This document shows, piece after piece, positions 18,861-29,308 of a DNA stretch of 64,000 nucleotides. The translations under genes were made by a program, and so were the position numbers. The notes under the pieces are model-generated. The model worked only from the letters and a program-made list of their open reading frames with translations. It was not told where the DNA came from and made no database searches. The stretch is from Euglena gracilis. Lineage: Eukaryota > Euglenida > Euglenophyceae > Euglenales. Each line of letters begins with the position of its first letter. The first letter of the stretch is position 1. Location of the stretch: positions 37,230,382 to 37,294,381 of the forward strand of contig CP154957.1 in NCBI GenBank assembly GCA_039621445.1, given 5' to 3'.

Positions 18861-19202
18861 TGCTGCTCCCTCTTGACGTTCTCCAGCGCTCTTCGTCTTG
18901 GAAATGGCGTCTTTAATTGAAATCTTCAGAAACTTCAACAATTTAAGCTTTGAGGTTCTGCACGATCGTCTTCTGGATAATTTGAATTGACTGATTGACT
19001 TCTTCTTCTTCTTCAAATTGATAAGGTGTTAAACCTTCCTTTCTTCTGGGTGTCGAAGGGAAAATTAAGAATCAGCCTACTCCGTCGAAAAAAGGCACTA
19101 AGCCAGGTTTCCTAAACCAAGTCACCAAAAACAATCCGAACAAAACCGCCTGGCGAGCAAAGCATGGCCTCACAAGGGCAAAGTGCGGAGCCCGAGGTGT
19201 CC
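18861..19202 (-). mobile_element. DIRS-like fragment G: 5' terminal repeat and leader only
   Basis: A second minus-strand copy of the same 5' end runs from 19202 inward and is cut off at about 18861, where fragment F begins. The short frame 19016-18759 is basic (KKKKKSISQFKLSRRRS) and lies in the leader/Gag start; it then reads into the terminal repeat of F, so it is not an intact gene. Confidence 0.6.
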
Positions 19203-19396
19203 CGCGCGGAAGCCGACGAAGGAAGGTGGAAGGACACCTCGGGCTCCGCACTTTGTCCTTGTGAGGCCATGCCTTGCTCGCCGGCGGTGGTGTTTGGATT
19301 GTGTGCTGCGTTGGGTTAGGAGTCCCTGCTTAGTGCCTTATTTCGCCGGAGTTGGCTGATTTCTAATTTTCTCTTCGACACCAGAAGAAAGGAGAA
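19035..19396. repeat. inverted repeat of two DIRS 5' ends, 29-bp spacer
   Basis: The left arm 19035-19202 and right arm 19232-19396 are near-complementary and are separated by 19203-19231. Both arms begin at the spacer with GGACACCTCGGGCTCCGCAC. The arrangement places fragment G and DIRS-A head to head and could form a large hairpin. Confidence 0.8.
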
Positions 19397-19508
19397 CCTA
19401 AACTCAAGACTACGAAGTCACCGAAGAAAGTTCAAGGCAAATTCAAATTCCAGCACGAGATGAACCAACTGAATATAAAACTGCAAAAAAAATCAACAAC
19501 TGACTTCA

Positions 19509-20451
19509 ATGAAAAATGAATTGGAGAAGAAATTCGAATTACGATGACAAGCAGCGGTGGCCGCAGCAGCTGGAGAACCTGGAGATGCGGACAAGCCGTG
19601 GCAAGCTGTGGTCACCGCTTCCCACCCCTCTCAGAAATTTCAGAACAGGCAAACCCCCCCAGTGACCACAGCCCTTGGCAGACAGTGGTCAAGAAGTCCA
19701 GAAAGGGGAAAGGACCAATGGCCCCAGGCCTTCCAAGACGCAGCCCAGACAGGTCCTCTAGGGCCCAGCCCAGACATCTGGGCCAAGTACCCTTACAATT
19801 CAATATGCCAGCCAAGGATTCAGGCCAGAGGGCCAGAGCCCACATGGGCAGATGCAACCAAGGCCAAGGGGGAGAGCATCACAGAGGCCCTGGAGGCCAG
19901 TATTTCAAGTCAACCGCCACTGGGAGAGGTCAACCAAATGGTCTTCCAAAAAATTCTTTTCAGAAAGTATTTTCCACATTCCCAAAAATGGTGCAAGGAC
20001 CTCAATGCCCCCCCCAGCATTTCAATTGGGCATGGGAGCCAAGGACAGAGAAAGATGCCCAAGACCGAAGGGGGGTCAAGACTATTCAACAAGGGCAGGG
20101 GACCCTTTCAAAGCAGGGCCATGGCGGCCAACATCTGCTGAGCCACGGCGGCAGTCCCCAGGCCATGAAGGCAACGCATCAGGGCCACGGCGGCCAATTA
20201 TTTTGAAGCCCGCTGGGCACATCATGCACAGGCCACTGGGGCCAGAAGCTAAGGGGCAGCCCCAGAGGGGCTCTTTATACAAATCAACAGCCCCAGGAGG
20301 AAGAGGGAACCCCAGTTTCCCTCAAGGAGGATCAGGTGGAAGGGGGAGAACCCTTAAAAGCATTTACGGTTCTTCATTCCGAAGTGAATTTGTCAAGGGG
20401 GGACCCTCAGAGGCCCCCCTATGGTATGGCAACCAACCACATCAACCGTAA
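19509..20451 (+). pseudogene. gag: DIRS-A Gag-like protein, broken frames
   Basis: The start ATG 19509 gives MKNELEKKF, matching the MKN starts at 46143 and 60595, but TGA follows after 12 codons (19545-19547). The basic motif SPWQTVVKKSRKGKG, shared with the other copies, lies in a second frame (from 19544). Further on, Gly/Gln/His repeats of the GHGGQ type fill two overlapping frames to about 20206 and 20451. No zinc knuckle is visible. The role as particle or RNA-binding protein is inferred from its position before pol. Confidence 0.6.
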
Positions 20452-20587
20452 GGAAGCCAGTTAGGCAACACAGGGGCAGTAAGCCCTATGGTATGGAAAC
20501 CAACAACAAGATCCTCCAGAGAGAGTGTGAGGAGAGAGGGAGAGCATGCATGCACATCCCCCCAGAATCACCTAAACCCCCCCCCCC

Positions 20588-21096
20588 CAAATATAAGAAA
20601 CCCGTTTCTTATATTTGGGTGTCGGCCGATCGGCCCAAAGGGTTTCTTATATTTGGGGGTTTCTTATATTTGGGTGCCGAAGGCCGGCCCCAAGGGTTTC
20701 TTATAAATGGAACTTTTTCTTCCTTCGGTTCCTTCATATAATTAATTACATGTGACCACTATGTGTAGGATTGTCCTCATGTCTGACTGCCATTCAAACA
20801 GTGGGGAAGGGGGTCGTGACACAGACAGGTGTTTCCAAAAAGCAGTTGCTTCTGAACTCTTCCTTTGCAAGGAAGCAATATACTAGATTGGCTTCATCTT
20901 TGTGTTGATCGCGCCTTGAGATTTGCTGTGACCCATGGTGAAAATGAGGGGTTTCTTATATTTGGATTGACGTCCAACAGCCCAGGGGTTTCTTATATTT
21001 GGGGGTTTCTTATATTTGGGTGTCGGCTGAAAATCAGCCAAAGGGTTTCTTATATTTGGGGGTTTCTTATAGCGAGGGGTTTCTTATATTTGGGGG
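20588..21096. repeat. array of GTTTCTTATATTTGGG blocks with small hairpins
   Basis: About ten forward copies (two variant) lie at 20603-20710 and 20949-21096. The first is paired with a reverse copy, giving the near-perfect palindrome AAATATAAGAAAC-CC-GTTTCTTATATTT at about 20591-20618. Between copies lie small GC hairpins that differ in sequence but keep pairing, for example GGCTGA-AAA-TCAGCC. The array sits between Gag and pol of DIRS-A. Its open frames (FLIFG/FLYLG repeats) look incidental. Confidence 0.8.
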
Positions 21097-21147
21097 GGGT
21101 TTAACTTTTCAAAATGCTCAATCCCTAGGGGCTCTAGGGGCTGTCAC

Positions 21148-22517
21148 ATGTCCAACAACCCCAACCCAGCCCCGCAAAAAACCATTGCTGGAAATGATAA
21201 ATGCAAGGAGAAACAATGGGGAGACACCCCCCTGCATCAAAGACTCCAAATGAGCTTAAAATGGTGGCAGAAAAATGCACCCCCAGCAACCTGTCAGCTC
21301 ATCAAGGATGGCATTCAACCCTCCTGGGTAAATCCTCCCAAATTGTCCACCCACCGAAAGACCAGAGCCAACCTGGATTTGAACCAGGCAGAAAAAATTC
21401 TTCTGGACTCCGAAAAAACTGGTTCAGTAAAAAGAGTGGGGAATTTCAAAACCCAGCACATATTCCCGTGGTTTTTCATATCAAAACCAGATGGGGGGGC
21501 AATAAAGTGGAGAATGATCAGCGACTGCAGTGAAATAAATCAACATTTCCAAGTAAAACCCTTCAAACGGGATCATATCCAGAACATTTTTCCAGTTTTA
21601 CAAAAGAGCCACTGGGCAGCCGAATTCGATTTGAAGGATGCATGTTTTCACATCCCAGTAAACCCTGCCCTCAGGCCCTTTTTAAGACACCAAGGTGGGG
21701 GGACAGACCTGGGAATTCCAGGCAGGCTGTTTTGGCCTAGACGTGATGCCCCAGATTTTCATGGGGGTTATGAAAACATTCGAAAAACTTTGGGGAAAAA
21801 GGGGCATCCAGGTGTTTATATACCTCCCAGGGGGCTGCAGAATTTGTAACGAGAAAACTGGCCAGAGAATCTGTGAAAGCTCTTAAAAAGGGCAGGGCCA
21901 TCAGGTTGCACCTTATTTGTCCCAAAATGGCAGCTAGCTGCCTTTTTGACATGTAATCATTTTTCACAATTTTCCCCAGTTCCTTCTTTATTGCCTTGAC
22001 TTTTTTGGGGGGCACTTGCAAATTTCCTTCCTGAAAGTTCAGTCGAAAGCCCAGATGGTTTACAACTTGGGTGGGTTGCAGGGTTGATTTTTTTGACATT
22101 TATTTTGAACCCTGAGTTCAATAAATCTTTTGTCACTGCGTTCAGATTATTTTGCAAAATGTCTTGGGTGGGAGCAACCAGTCTATGTCCATATCCATAA
22201 CCATATCTATATATATACCACATTTTACCTCTCCCTGACAGGAGTGCACGCTTGGCTGTATTTCTCTCAAGCAGGACACAGAGGAACGTGAACAAGGGAC
22301 TCAAAGCACCTCATTTCTCAAGACATAAAAACTCAATTACGGGAAATAAATCTTCTGCTGAACACCGAGGAGGGCCAGACCCTTCCCTCAAAACGCAACC
22401 AGAGTGTTGCACTCAGACAGCAGCACCCATGCGTGGGGGGGGGGCTAGACATCCACACTGGAATCATTATCCAAGAATTGTGGAGAGGAAACTCCATTTT
22501 ACATATAAACGTCAAAG
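21148..22517 (+). pseudogene. pol: DIRS-A pol: RT and start of RNase H, with inverted segment
   Basis: ATG 21148 opens MSNNP, matching MSNTP of DIRS-B at 32070. The plus-strand RT runs through RMISDCSEIN, DLKDACFHIP and, after a frameshift near 21690, FGLDVMPQIFMGVM to FIYL at about 21831. The next part of RT (TQDIL...KSTLQPTQVVNHLGF...MSKRQLAAILGQIRCN) lies on the minus strand at about 22180-21840. The plus strand resumes near 22394 with RNase H (HSDSSTHAWGGLDIHTG) and ends at 22517. The element was therefore inverted locally, starting at the YLDD position. RT and RNase H would copy element RNA; this copy cannot. Confidence 0.7.
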
Positions 22518-22841
22518 TGCGTACCAGGCGTTTGCTTCTGTTCCCTTCCGTTGAGGAAGTTAGGATGGAAGCAGATCCTATTAGGATTTCCTAATGGGTG
22601 CCCCTTCTCTCTCCACAGGTGGTATTCTTTTATATTCTTCTTTATACCTTTTTCCTTCCTTTCCATCGGACCGGACTTGGTTATCCAGTCCGTCCTCCCT
22701 GCACTGCTCGGTGCTTTGCTTCTTGGGAAGTGGGAAAAGGGATTTTCTGTTACTCTGATTTTCAGTTCCCAAGTAGGTGCGCCAAGGCGAAAGCGAAGGC
22801 TTTTGGGAATTGGGAAAGGGGAATTGGGAATCAGACGTACA
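22518..22841 (+). repeat. LTR-B, copy 1 (324 bp)
   Basis: Starts TGCGTACCAGGCG (one change from TGTGTACC) and ends ACGTACA. It abuts the DIRS-A RNase H codons for INVK on the left and the primer site on the right. Confidence 0.75.
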
Positions 22842-22843
22842 CT

Positions 22844-22989
22844 TGGTAGCAGATTAGGTCACGATCGTACACATACAGCCCATACAGAAAGAAACGCTAT
22901 CAAGTATTACACTTGGTAGCAGATTAGGTCACGATCCTACACATACAGCACAACCAGAAAGGCTACCAGGTATTACACTTGGTAGCAGA
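22844..22989 (+). promoter_or_regulatory. tRNA-iMet primer binding site, three tandem copies
   Basis: TGGTAGCAGA occurs at 22844-22853, 22914-22923 and 22980-22989, each preceded by TACACT. The 66-70 bp units also repeat AGGTCACGATC and ACACATACAGC. Only the first lies at the standard distance from the LTR. Confidence 0.8.
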
Positions 22990-23193
22990 TTGGTTCGATC
23001 CTACGCTGACTGGCAGCGGAGAGCCCCTCCACCGTTATTACACGGTCGCAGCGTCAGCTGCCGGCTTCTAGTCAACGTCTAAGCAGACGAGCAGGCTCTG
23101 GAAGGCTCTGTACGGTATTACCCGTTACAGCCCCTCTGGTGCCAGCACAACTGCTTAGTTTTGTGGGTTTTTGCCGGTTTTGTCATCAGAAAG

Positions 23194-25051
23194 ATGCAAA
23201 GCACAGGCCCCAACCATCAATTCAACTATGCCTTCTTACAGGCACCATTGCAAGACATTGACCAGGAAAATGGGGATTGGAGGCTTTTATGTGAAAGTGC
23301 TTCAAGTTCCCACGCCGATGAGACACAATTGGTTCAATTGTCAAGATTGCAACATTTGTCATCATTGACAGTGGTCGGCGATGAGCCCTCCACTTCATTG
23401 GCGTCAGAGGCTAATGCGGCCTCTTCCGCACTCACCTTGCCACAACGGGAGTATTCGCCTCCTTCTGCGGCAATGGTGCAGCTGCGCACACCGGAGATAC
23501 CCGTGGTGATTCCCCCACCGGGCTTCTCTGGTGAAGGTGGGTTGGAAACCCCGTGTTTCGTTAAACCACCACCCGTTCTTCCACCAGCAAGTACCAGAAT
23601 TCTCTGTCACGTCCCAACCCATGGATGGCTATGGGAAGGGCACTGGGGAGCTCCTTACCGCTGAGGATGTGCGGGATATCGTTGCTCGGCTTCCAGGGGA
23701 TCACCCCCTTGTGAGGCAGTTCAACCATGTGCAACAATGCGTTGCAGATTGTGCAGCAGCACTCAACAAAGTGCTCCAATTTGAGGAGGACAACCAAAAA
23801 CATGTCTTCACCAAGCTGGAATACTGCTGGAATTACTTGCAGGAAGTTGGCAAATATTTCCAGAGGAATTTCGAAAGTGCGGGCATTGACCCTGCAAACT
23901 TTCGGGAAACCTTTGACAAAATGTGCCAACAACTCCCGCAAAACTTCCGGCAAATCAGTGAATGGATGCATGAAGCGGAAACCCGGAATGACTCCAAGTT
24001 TCTGCACTTGCATGACTCACTACAACAGTTATCGGGACAAATGGAGTCCTGTTCATCCGCGTTGTTGCATTTGCAACAACAGTTGCATGCACGAGATTCC
24101 TCGTCTGCAACACCCGGCAGTGGTGGATTTGTGTCTATGGACCACTTCACCACCCTATCCGCAACTTTCCATGAATCGCAACACCGCATTACGCAGTTGT
24201 GCGATGAAACGGAAAAGTTTTGGCAATTCCAGTCACAAGCCAACGAGAATTTTGCTCCCCACACGTATGTGCGGCAGTTGGAGGAGCGACTTTCCCGTTT
24301 GGAGCAAAAAACCTGCTATTTTGACACGAATCGGGTTGGATTATTCAACCTGAGCGCGAAAGTAGCGGAAGTAGCACAACGGCAGGATTCCTTGCAGTTG
24401 CAGTTGCAATCCGACATTGGCGGGATTAACTCGGCCGTTCCGGGTTTGCAACAAAGCTATTCCGCACTTTCCCACCGAGTTCCGGACATTAGCGGTATTC
24501 AGACTGCTATTGGGGAACTCCAGACCCGGTATGCATCGGTGTCTACCAAATTAACGGAAATGCAATCTCTACCTGCAGGTTCCAGGACCCTGACTACCGA
24601 GAACCCTGATTTCAAGGCATTTTATGACAAAATGCTCACTAACAATCAGGAAACCTTGCAAGATTTCTGCAACAGCCTATTACGGCTTGAGGAATCGGTG
24701 AATCGGAATGCCCGATCCACGCAAGGTGAGATTACCAGGTTGGATGAGCGAATTTCCGCGTTGTTGGATCAGCCACAACCCGGAAATTTGCCCGTGGGTA
24801 GCACAACCGTGTTGTCGGGTAACCCTGCACCGGTTGCACCCACCACCACACCAACCAAGGTGACATCACCTTTGCAGATTCTCTCAAATGCTGTAAAAGC
24901 ATTAATGGGACAACTCCAATTATTGGATAAGTCTCACGGAAAACTTGTCCAAGGTGTTACCGGAATTTACGAAAGGATTCCGCACTTGGATGACTTTTGC
25001 CGTTACCGTAAGCGTATTCGCGCTTTGGAGGATGAAGTTGACCGTGCATAG
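23194..25051 (+). pseudogene. gag: Gag, coiled-coil portion, element 5
   Basis: ATG 23194 opens MQST, like MQSS of the 1048-aa Gag. About 130 residues follow before the frame shifts near 23590. The second frame runs to a stop at 25051 and is clearly homologous to the middle of the other Gags (MDHFTTLSATFHESQHRI, then YVRQLEERLSRLE, then RKRIRALEDEVD). The region is rich in Leu/Gln/Glu heptads, so coiled-coil oligomerisation is likely. The SSIEH array, the capsid part and the zinc knuckle are all missing; the sequence is cut off just after the coil. Confidence 0.75.
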
Positions 25052-25330
25052 CGCACATCAATGCCGATGCGCATAGCTCACATTCCCCCCCAAGCGCTAA
25101 TTGCGCACACCGCGCGTCGCGCGAATCCTGCGCATATCGCGCTTCCAAGCCTACCCCCCCCCCACGCACATGTTGTACAGTGAGGCAACTGCCCCCCCCC
25201 CCCCCGCGCGTATCGCGCCATATCATGCGCGTATCGCGCTAGACCATGCGCGTATCGCGCCACCCACCTTAGCAACCCCCCATTTCTCGCAATGTCGTGT
25301 GAGCACTATCGTGCATTTGTGACACATGGG
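25052..25330. repeat. GCGC-rich palindromic array and C-runs
   Basis: GCGCGTATCGCGC occurs at 25206-25218, 25227-25239 and 25248-25260 (21-bp spacing), with a GCGCATATCGCGC variant near 25130. Two long C-runs (about 25155 and 25190-25205) are also present. A comparable GCGC-rich block lies at 41871-42045, at the equivalent edge of the 3' region of element 4. Confidence 0.7.
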
Positions 25331-28300
25331 TATACGCCCAAACCACCCATATTCTTTTGGGAATCATTCCCAAAGATATATGTGTGGAAATCCGCAACTC
25401 TGTTCATGGATGTTTGTTTCTGTACCACATGATCAAATTGCAGATTTTGTTTGATGGCAGCAAACAAGAAGTGAAGTTTTATGTGAATACGGTTCTTTGC
25501 CCAATCCATTCCCACACCAAAAGTATTTTGGTGTTCCCAAAGCTCTATAGAGCAACACAAGTCATGTGATAAAGTTTTTGGGATGTATTGCAAATACTGC
25601 ATTTTTCCCGAAAACTTATCCAACTTGTGCTTAAATAGCAGTTTGTGCCTAAATGGCTTATACTTTGGCAAAATGCAATCCCGATATGGGAAAATGCTCA
25701 CAATTTCATTTCTTTTATCTGCAACATACTTGACCCCCCCCCAAAGACATGAAGAAAATTCATTCAAATATGCATTTTTGTGGACTTGACCACTTAGCCT
25801 TAGGTCTATGTGACCAATACACCCTATGATGTGCAAGGCCTATGGGCCATTACTCATGTGGTCCATGGGTCCATAGGACCAATTTGCACAAATTGCAAGG
25901 ACCAAAAGGACCAAAGGTCCACAAATCCATATTATAAAGTGAAAAGTCCATAGGACCTCAAAAAATGGCACAAAAAGCCATATTACATGGGTGAAAGTGG
26001 CTGAACTGGCCAAAACAAGCCAAATAGGCTAGTGTTATGCAGATTTGCATAAGTGTAAGTTTGGCATAGCCTCGAAACCACCACAAAAGCTTCAAAATTT
26101 CTGGCACCTCGTGCCATGAGGTTTTGACTGTATGTAGTAGTGCCTATGAGATAGGAACCAAAAGTTGTCTTTGTAGAATAAATTATGGCAGCTTATAGCA
26201 AAAGCTCACTCACACAGGCAAAAGATCAAAGACGTATCTCAGCGCCTGTAGCTGGCCGATAGGCCATGTTACCCCTCATTCGAAAGCTCGTTCGATGAGC
26301 CGTCCAGAGATGCTATCAGATCTCTGTGACTCTGCACGGTACTCTTATTTGAGGAGATCGTGAAAAATTGAATTAAGCCCAGCCAATCCGGCCAAAAGCC
26401 AAATTTTGAGCCAGATCTTGTACGATCGTGTACCAGACTGGCAAATCAGCCTGAAAGGCTTCTATACTGTTCCCCACATCGTTTCTGATGGCTAATTACC
26501 ACTGGTTACCAGTTTGGCTAATGGCCATTTTTAAGCTCCTTTGGCAGCATTCTGCCCATTACCCCCTCTGTATGGCCTATTAGGCCTGGTACAGTTCAGA
26601 GGGCTATAGCCCACAATTTGGAGTCATTTCGACTCACTAGAACCATTTGTAGGAGCACTTATGTGCAAATTTTCATTTAAATCATTGCTTTTATGCATTT
26701 TTTGGTGATTTTTCCCTATTCTGGCACTCATATCCCTAATGGGAGTGACCATGAGGCACTGTGCCAGAATGGAATGCAAAGGGATATGCTGATAATGGCA
26801 ATTTTTCCTTTGCTCAAGATGTCATAGACATGTTTTACTTGTATTTTCAAGCTTATTTTTGCTTTTTTGCGAAATTTTTGCACAATTTTACTGCTTTTTG
26901 GGTGATGTGGTGTTATAAGACACCCAAAATCCCAAAAACTATACACAACAAACACGCAGTGTTATTAGACACTCTCAACAAGCACTATGTGCATTTGGCA
27001 AATTTGCAGTCTTAAATGACTCAAAATGCAACAAAGTTGCACTTTTGGTGACAAAAATGCAATTCTCGACACATAGTCTGCATTTCTGCCCTAAATCCTG
27101 ATACGGATTTCCCTAAAAGTCTGACAAAAGTCAGTATCTCTCAGTGACATAGTCACAAATGATGAGATTTTGTCATATTTGCAGTATTTTTTTCTGCTTA
27201 CCACAGTAACGGCATTCTTGCCACACCCCCCCCCACTTTATTCAGTGGGACCCCCTTACCGATATAATTCGGAGGACCCAATGGTCATCATGTGCAACAC
27301 CAATGGTGTCATTCTGCAAGGTTTATAAGAACCATAGCTCAAAAAATGTGAAATCCAGCTTTTTGTGATGAATTTCACCACACTGGAACAATGTTCCATC
27401 CTTTTATGTGCATTCACAGTTCATTTGCGGTTTTTCAAAGTGGTATAAGCCACACCAACCACAGTTGTTCTGTGATTTGGCAGCAGCCTGCCACAATTCC
27501 GCATTTTTTCTGCGGTTGTACACCTCACTATGATTTTTTGGCAATCTGCCGAATTTTTTTTATTCGGGTATACACCCAGTAGAATTTTTGTGCCATGCAT
27601 ATTCCGCAAGGCAAGGTTTCTTGGCGATAAAGCCTACCCCCCCCCCCCATTATTTTTGGTTAATGCCAACCCTTCAGCCTACAGGCTGCACACCCAAGGC
27701 ACAAATGCCAAATCTACAGTTTTTAGGGCTACTGCCCGCTATTCTGAGGTATATGCCTCTGGGGATACCCCATCGACAACACCGTGTTCGCGCTGCACTG
27801 TGAAGACTTCACAGCGGTATATGCCGCCAGTAAGAAGACGCACAGCACACAGCGCGCACAACGTAATAATTAGGCCAACTTGTTACTTTTCGGCCTTAAG
27901 GCCCCCATAAGACTGCCAGACAGCAAAAATTCTGCCTAAGGTCTTTTGACCAGCCCCCCACTCCTCTCCCGTTTCCCCCCCGGGTAAAATCGCTGTCGCC
28001 GGCAGTTGGTTTTGTAAATAGGTCTTCTTCCCTGGTCAGGTATGACTGGCCAGGTGCCCCTCCTTCCACACCCTACCTCTACAATCTTTTCCGATCATGG
28101 AATGAGACCACCACAAGTGCCGTAGGCACACCCCAAACCGGGCGGATGGGACTTTCTGGAATGGAAACCTTCCAGCCCCATTTTCCAATGGGCTCTTCCA
28201 CTTCCACCCCTTTACCGCAATAAGTAGTTAGCCGCATAAGCGGATAACCTCTTTTGCGCGTTTTGGGTTGTGTGGTTCCCCTCTCTTCCTTCCCTTTCTG

Positions 28301-28420
28301 GTTTATCAACCTTGTGATGGAGAAGCAGACCCAAGATATGCTTTCCTGGTGTACCTTCCTCAATCTTAGAGCTATGCTTGAATCCTTGCTGGCATGGTCC
28401 AGTAAGGAAATCGGGCAAAG
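25331..28420 (+). other. non-coding 3' internal region of an LTR-A element
   Basis: From about 25790 to 28420 this AT-rich stretch matches 41870-38170 in reverse complement, and from about 26775 it also matches 30955-29310 in reverse complement. It ends at the purine tract GGGAGGGGGA before LTR-A. The minus-strand frame 25836-25306 (176 codons) partly overlaps but has no recognisable domain, and most of it falls outside the shared region. Otherwise I see no coding sequence. Confidence 0.55.
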
Positions 28421-28434
28421 CCCTGGGAGGGGGA

Positions 28435-28866
28435 TGTGTACCAGGCAGCATGAACATGGCACTGTGCATAGCAGCAATCTGCAGAATGTACAGTGGCATG
28501 CCAGATAGTATCATTCCAGGTTCTGCAATACAAATTGCAGAATTAGGAATGGCCTATCCTATCTCGGATCTGCCTTCTCTTTTCACAGGTGGTATTATTT
28601 TATTCCATTCTGGTCTTTGATTCAAGACTTGAGTTTCAAGTTTGATTTTTCTGATTTGAAGTCCTGAAAGGACAGCCAAGAACTTGGCATCGATTTCCGT
28701 AGCCCATAGGGCTCCTCCACCTGCCTTGTGCTCTGCATAAGCCCAAAGGCAATAAAAACTAATAGTTAAGTAAAAGATTATCTTTTTTGTTACTCTCCTG
28801 GTTCTGTTCCCACGGGAGGGTGTAAGTAGGCCGACAGGCAGTGGGAATAGAGTCAGGGGACGTACA
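28435..28866 (+). repeat. LTR-A, copy 2 (432 bp)
   Basis: Starts TGTGTACCAGGC after GGGAGGGGGA and ends ACGTACA, followed two bases later by a primer site. Confidence 0.8.
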
Positions 28867-28868
28867 CT

Positions 28869-28880
28869 TGGTAGCAGAGG
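28869..28880 (+). promoter_or_regulatory. primer binding site at the centre of the palindrome
   Basis: TGGTAGCAGAGG lies two bases after the LTR-A end. Instead of an internal region, a second LTR-A in opposite orientation follows after 12 bases. Confidence 0.75.
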
Positions 28881-28892
28881 AGTGTACGTCAG

Positions 28893-29308
28893 TGTACGTC
28901 CCCTGACTCTATTCCCACTGCCTGTCGGCCTACTTACACCCTCCCGTGGGAACAGAACCAGGAGAGTAACAAAAAAGAAAGTCTTTCACTTAACTATTAG
29001 TTTTTATTGCCTTTGGGCTTATGCAGAGCACAAGGCTAACCAGTTGGGATTTTTGGAACTTCAGTTCCAGTTGTCTCCTATCGGAGTTCAAACCTTCAAA
29101 TCTTGGTTTGCCCTTTTGGGCTAATCTGAAATCTGAAACAGAATAACAATACCACCTGTGAAGGGAGAGGCAGATCCGAGATAGGATAGGCCATTCCTAA
29201 TTCTGCAATTTGTATTGCAGAATCTGGAATGGTGCTATCTGGCATGCCACTGTACATTCTGCAGATTGCTGCTATGCACAGTGTCATGTTCGTGCTGCTC
29301 GGTACACA
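28893..29308 (-). repeat. LTR-A, copy 3 (416 bp), inverted relative to copy 2
   Basis: On the minus strand it starts TGTGTACC at 29308, preceded by the purine tract (plus-strand TCCCCCTCCC), and ends ACGTACA at 28893. Confidence 0.8.

Larger units (their letters stand above)
19232..22517 (+). mobile_element. DIRS-like element A, truncated and internally rearranged
   Basis: In order: terminal repeat (19232-19396), leader, Gag-like region, a hairpin-rich repeat array (20588-21096), pol with RT, a segment in inverted orientation, then the first part of RNase H, where LTR-B1 of element 5 begins at 22518. The RT and RNase H resemble DIRS rather than Ty3/gypsy enzymes (see DIRS-B). No tyrosine recombinase of this copy remains. 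Confidence 0.7.

Noticed and set aside
20588-21096. CRISPR-like array
   Set aside because: Repeats are irregularly spaced, spacers are hairpins or absent, and the setting is a eukaryotic retrotransposon.
25306-25836. 176-codon minus-strand open frame
   Set aside because: Lies across the edge of a repeated non-coding region and has no recognisable domain; kept only as a remark.
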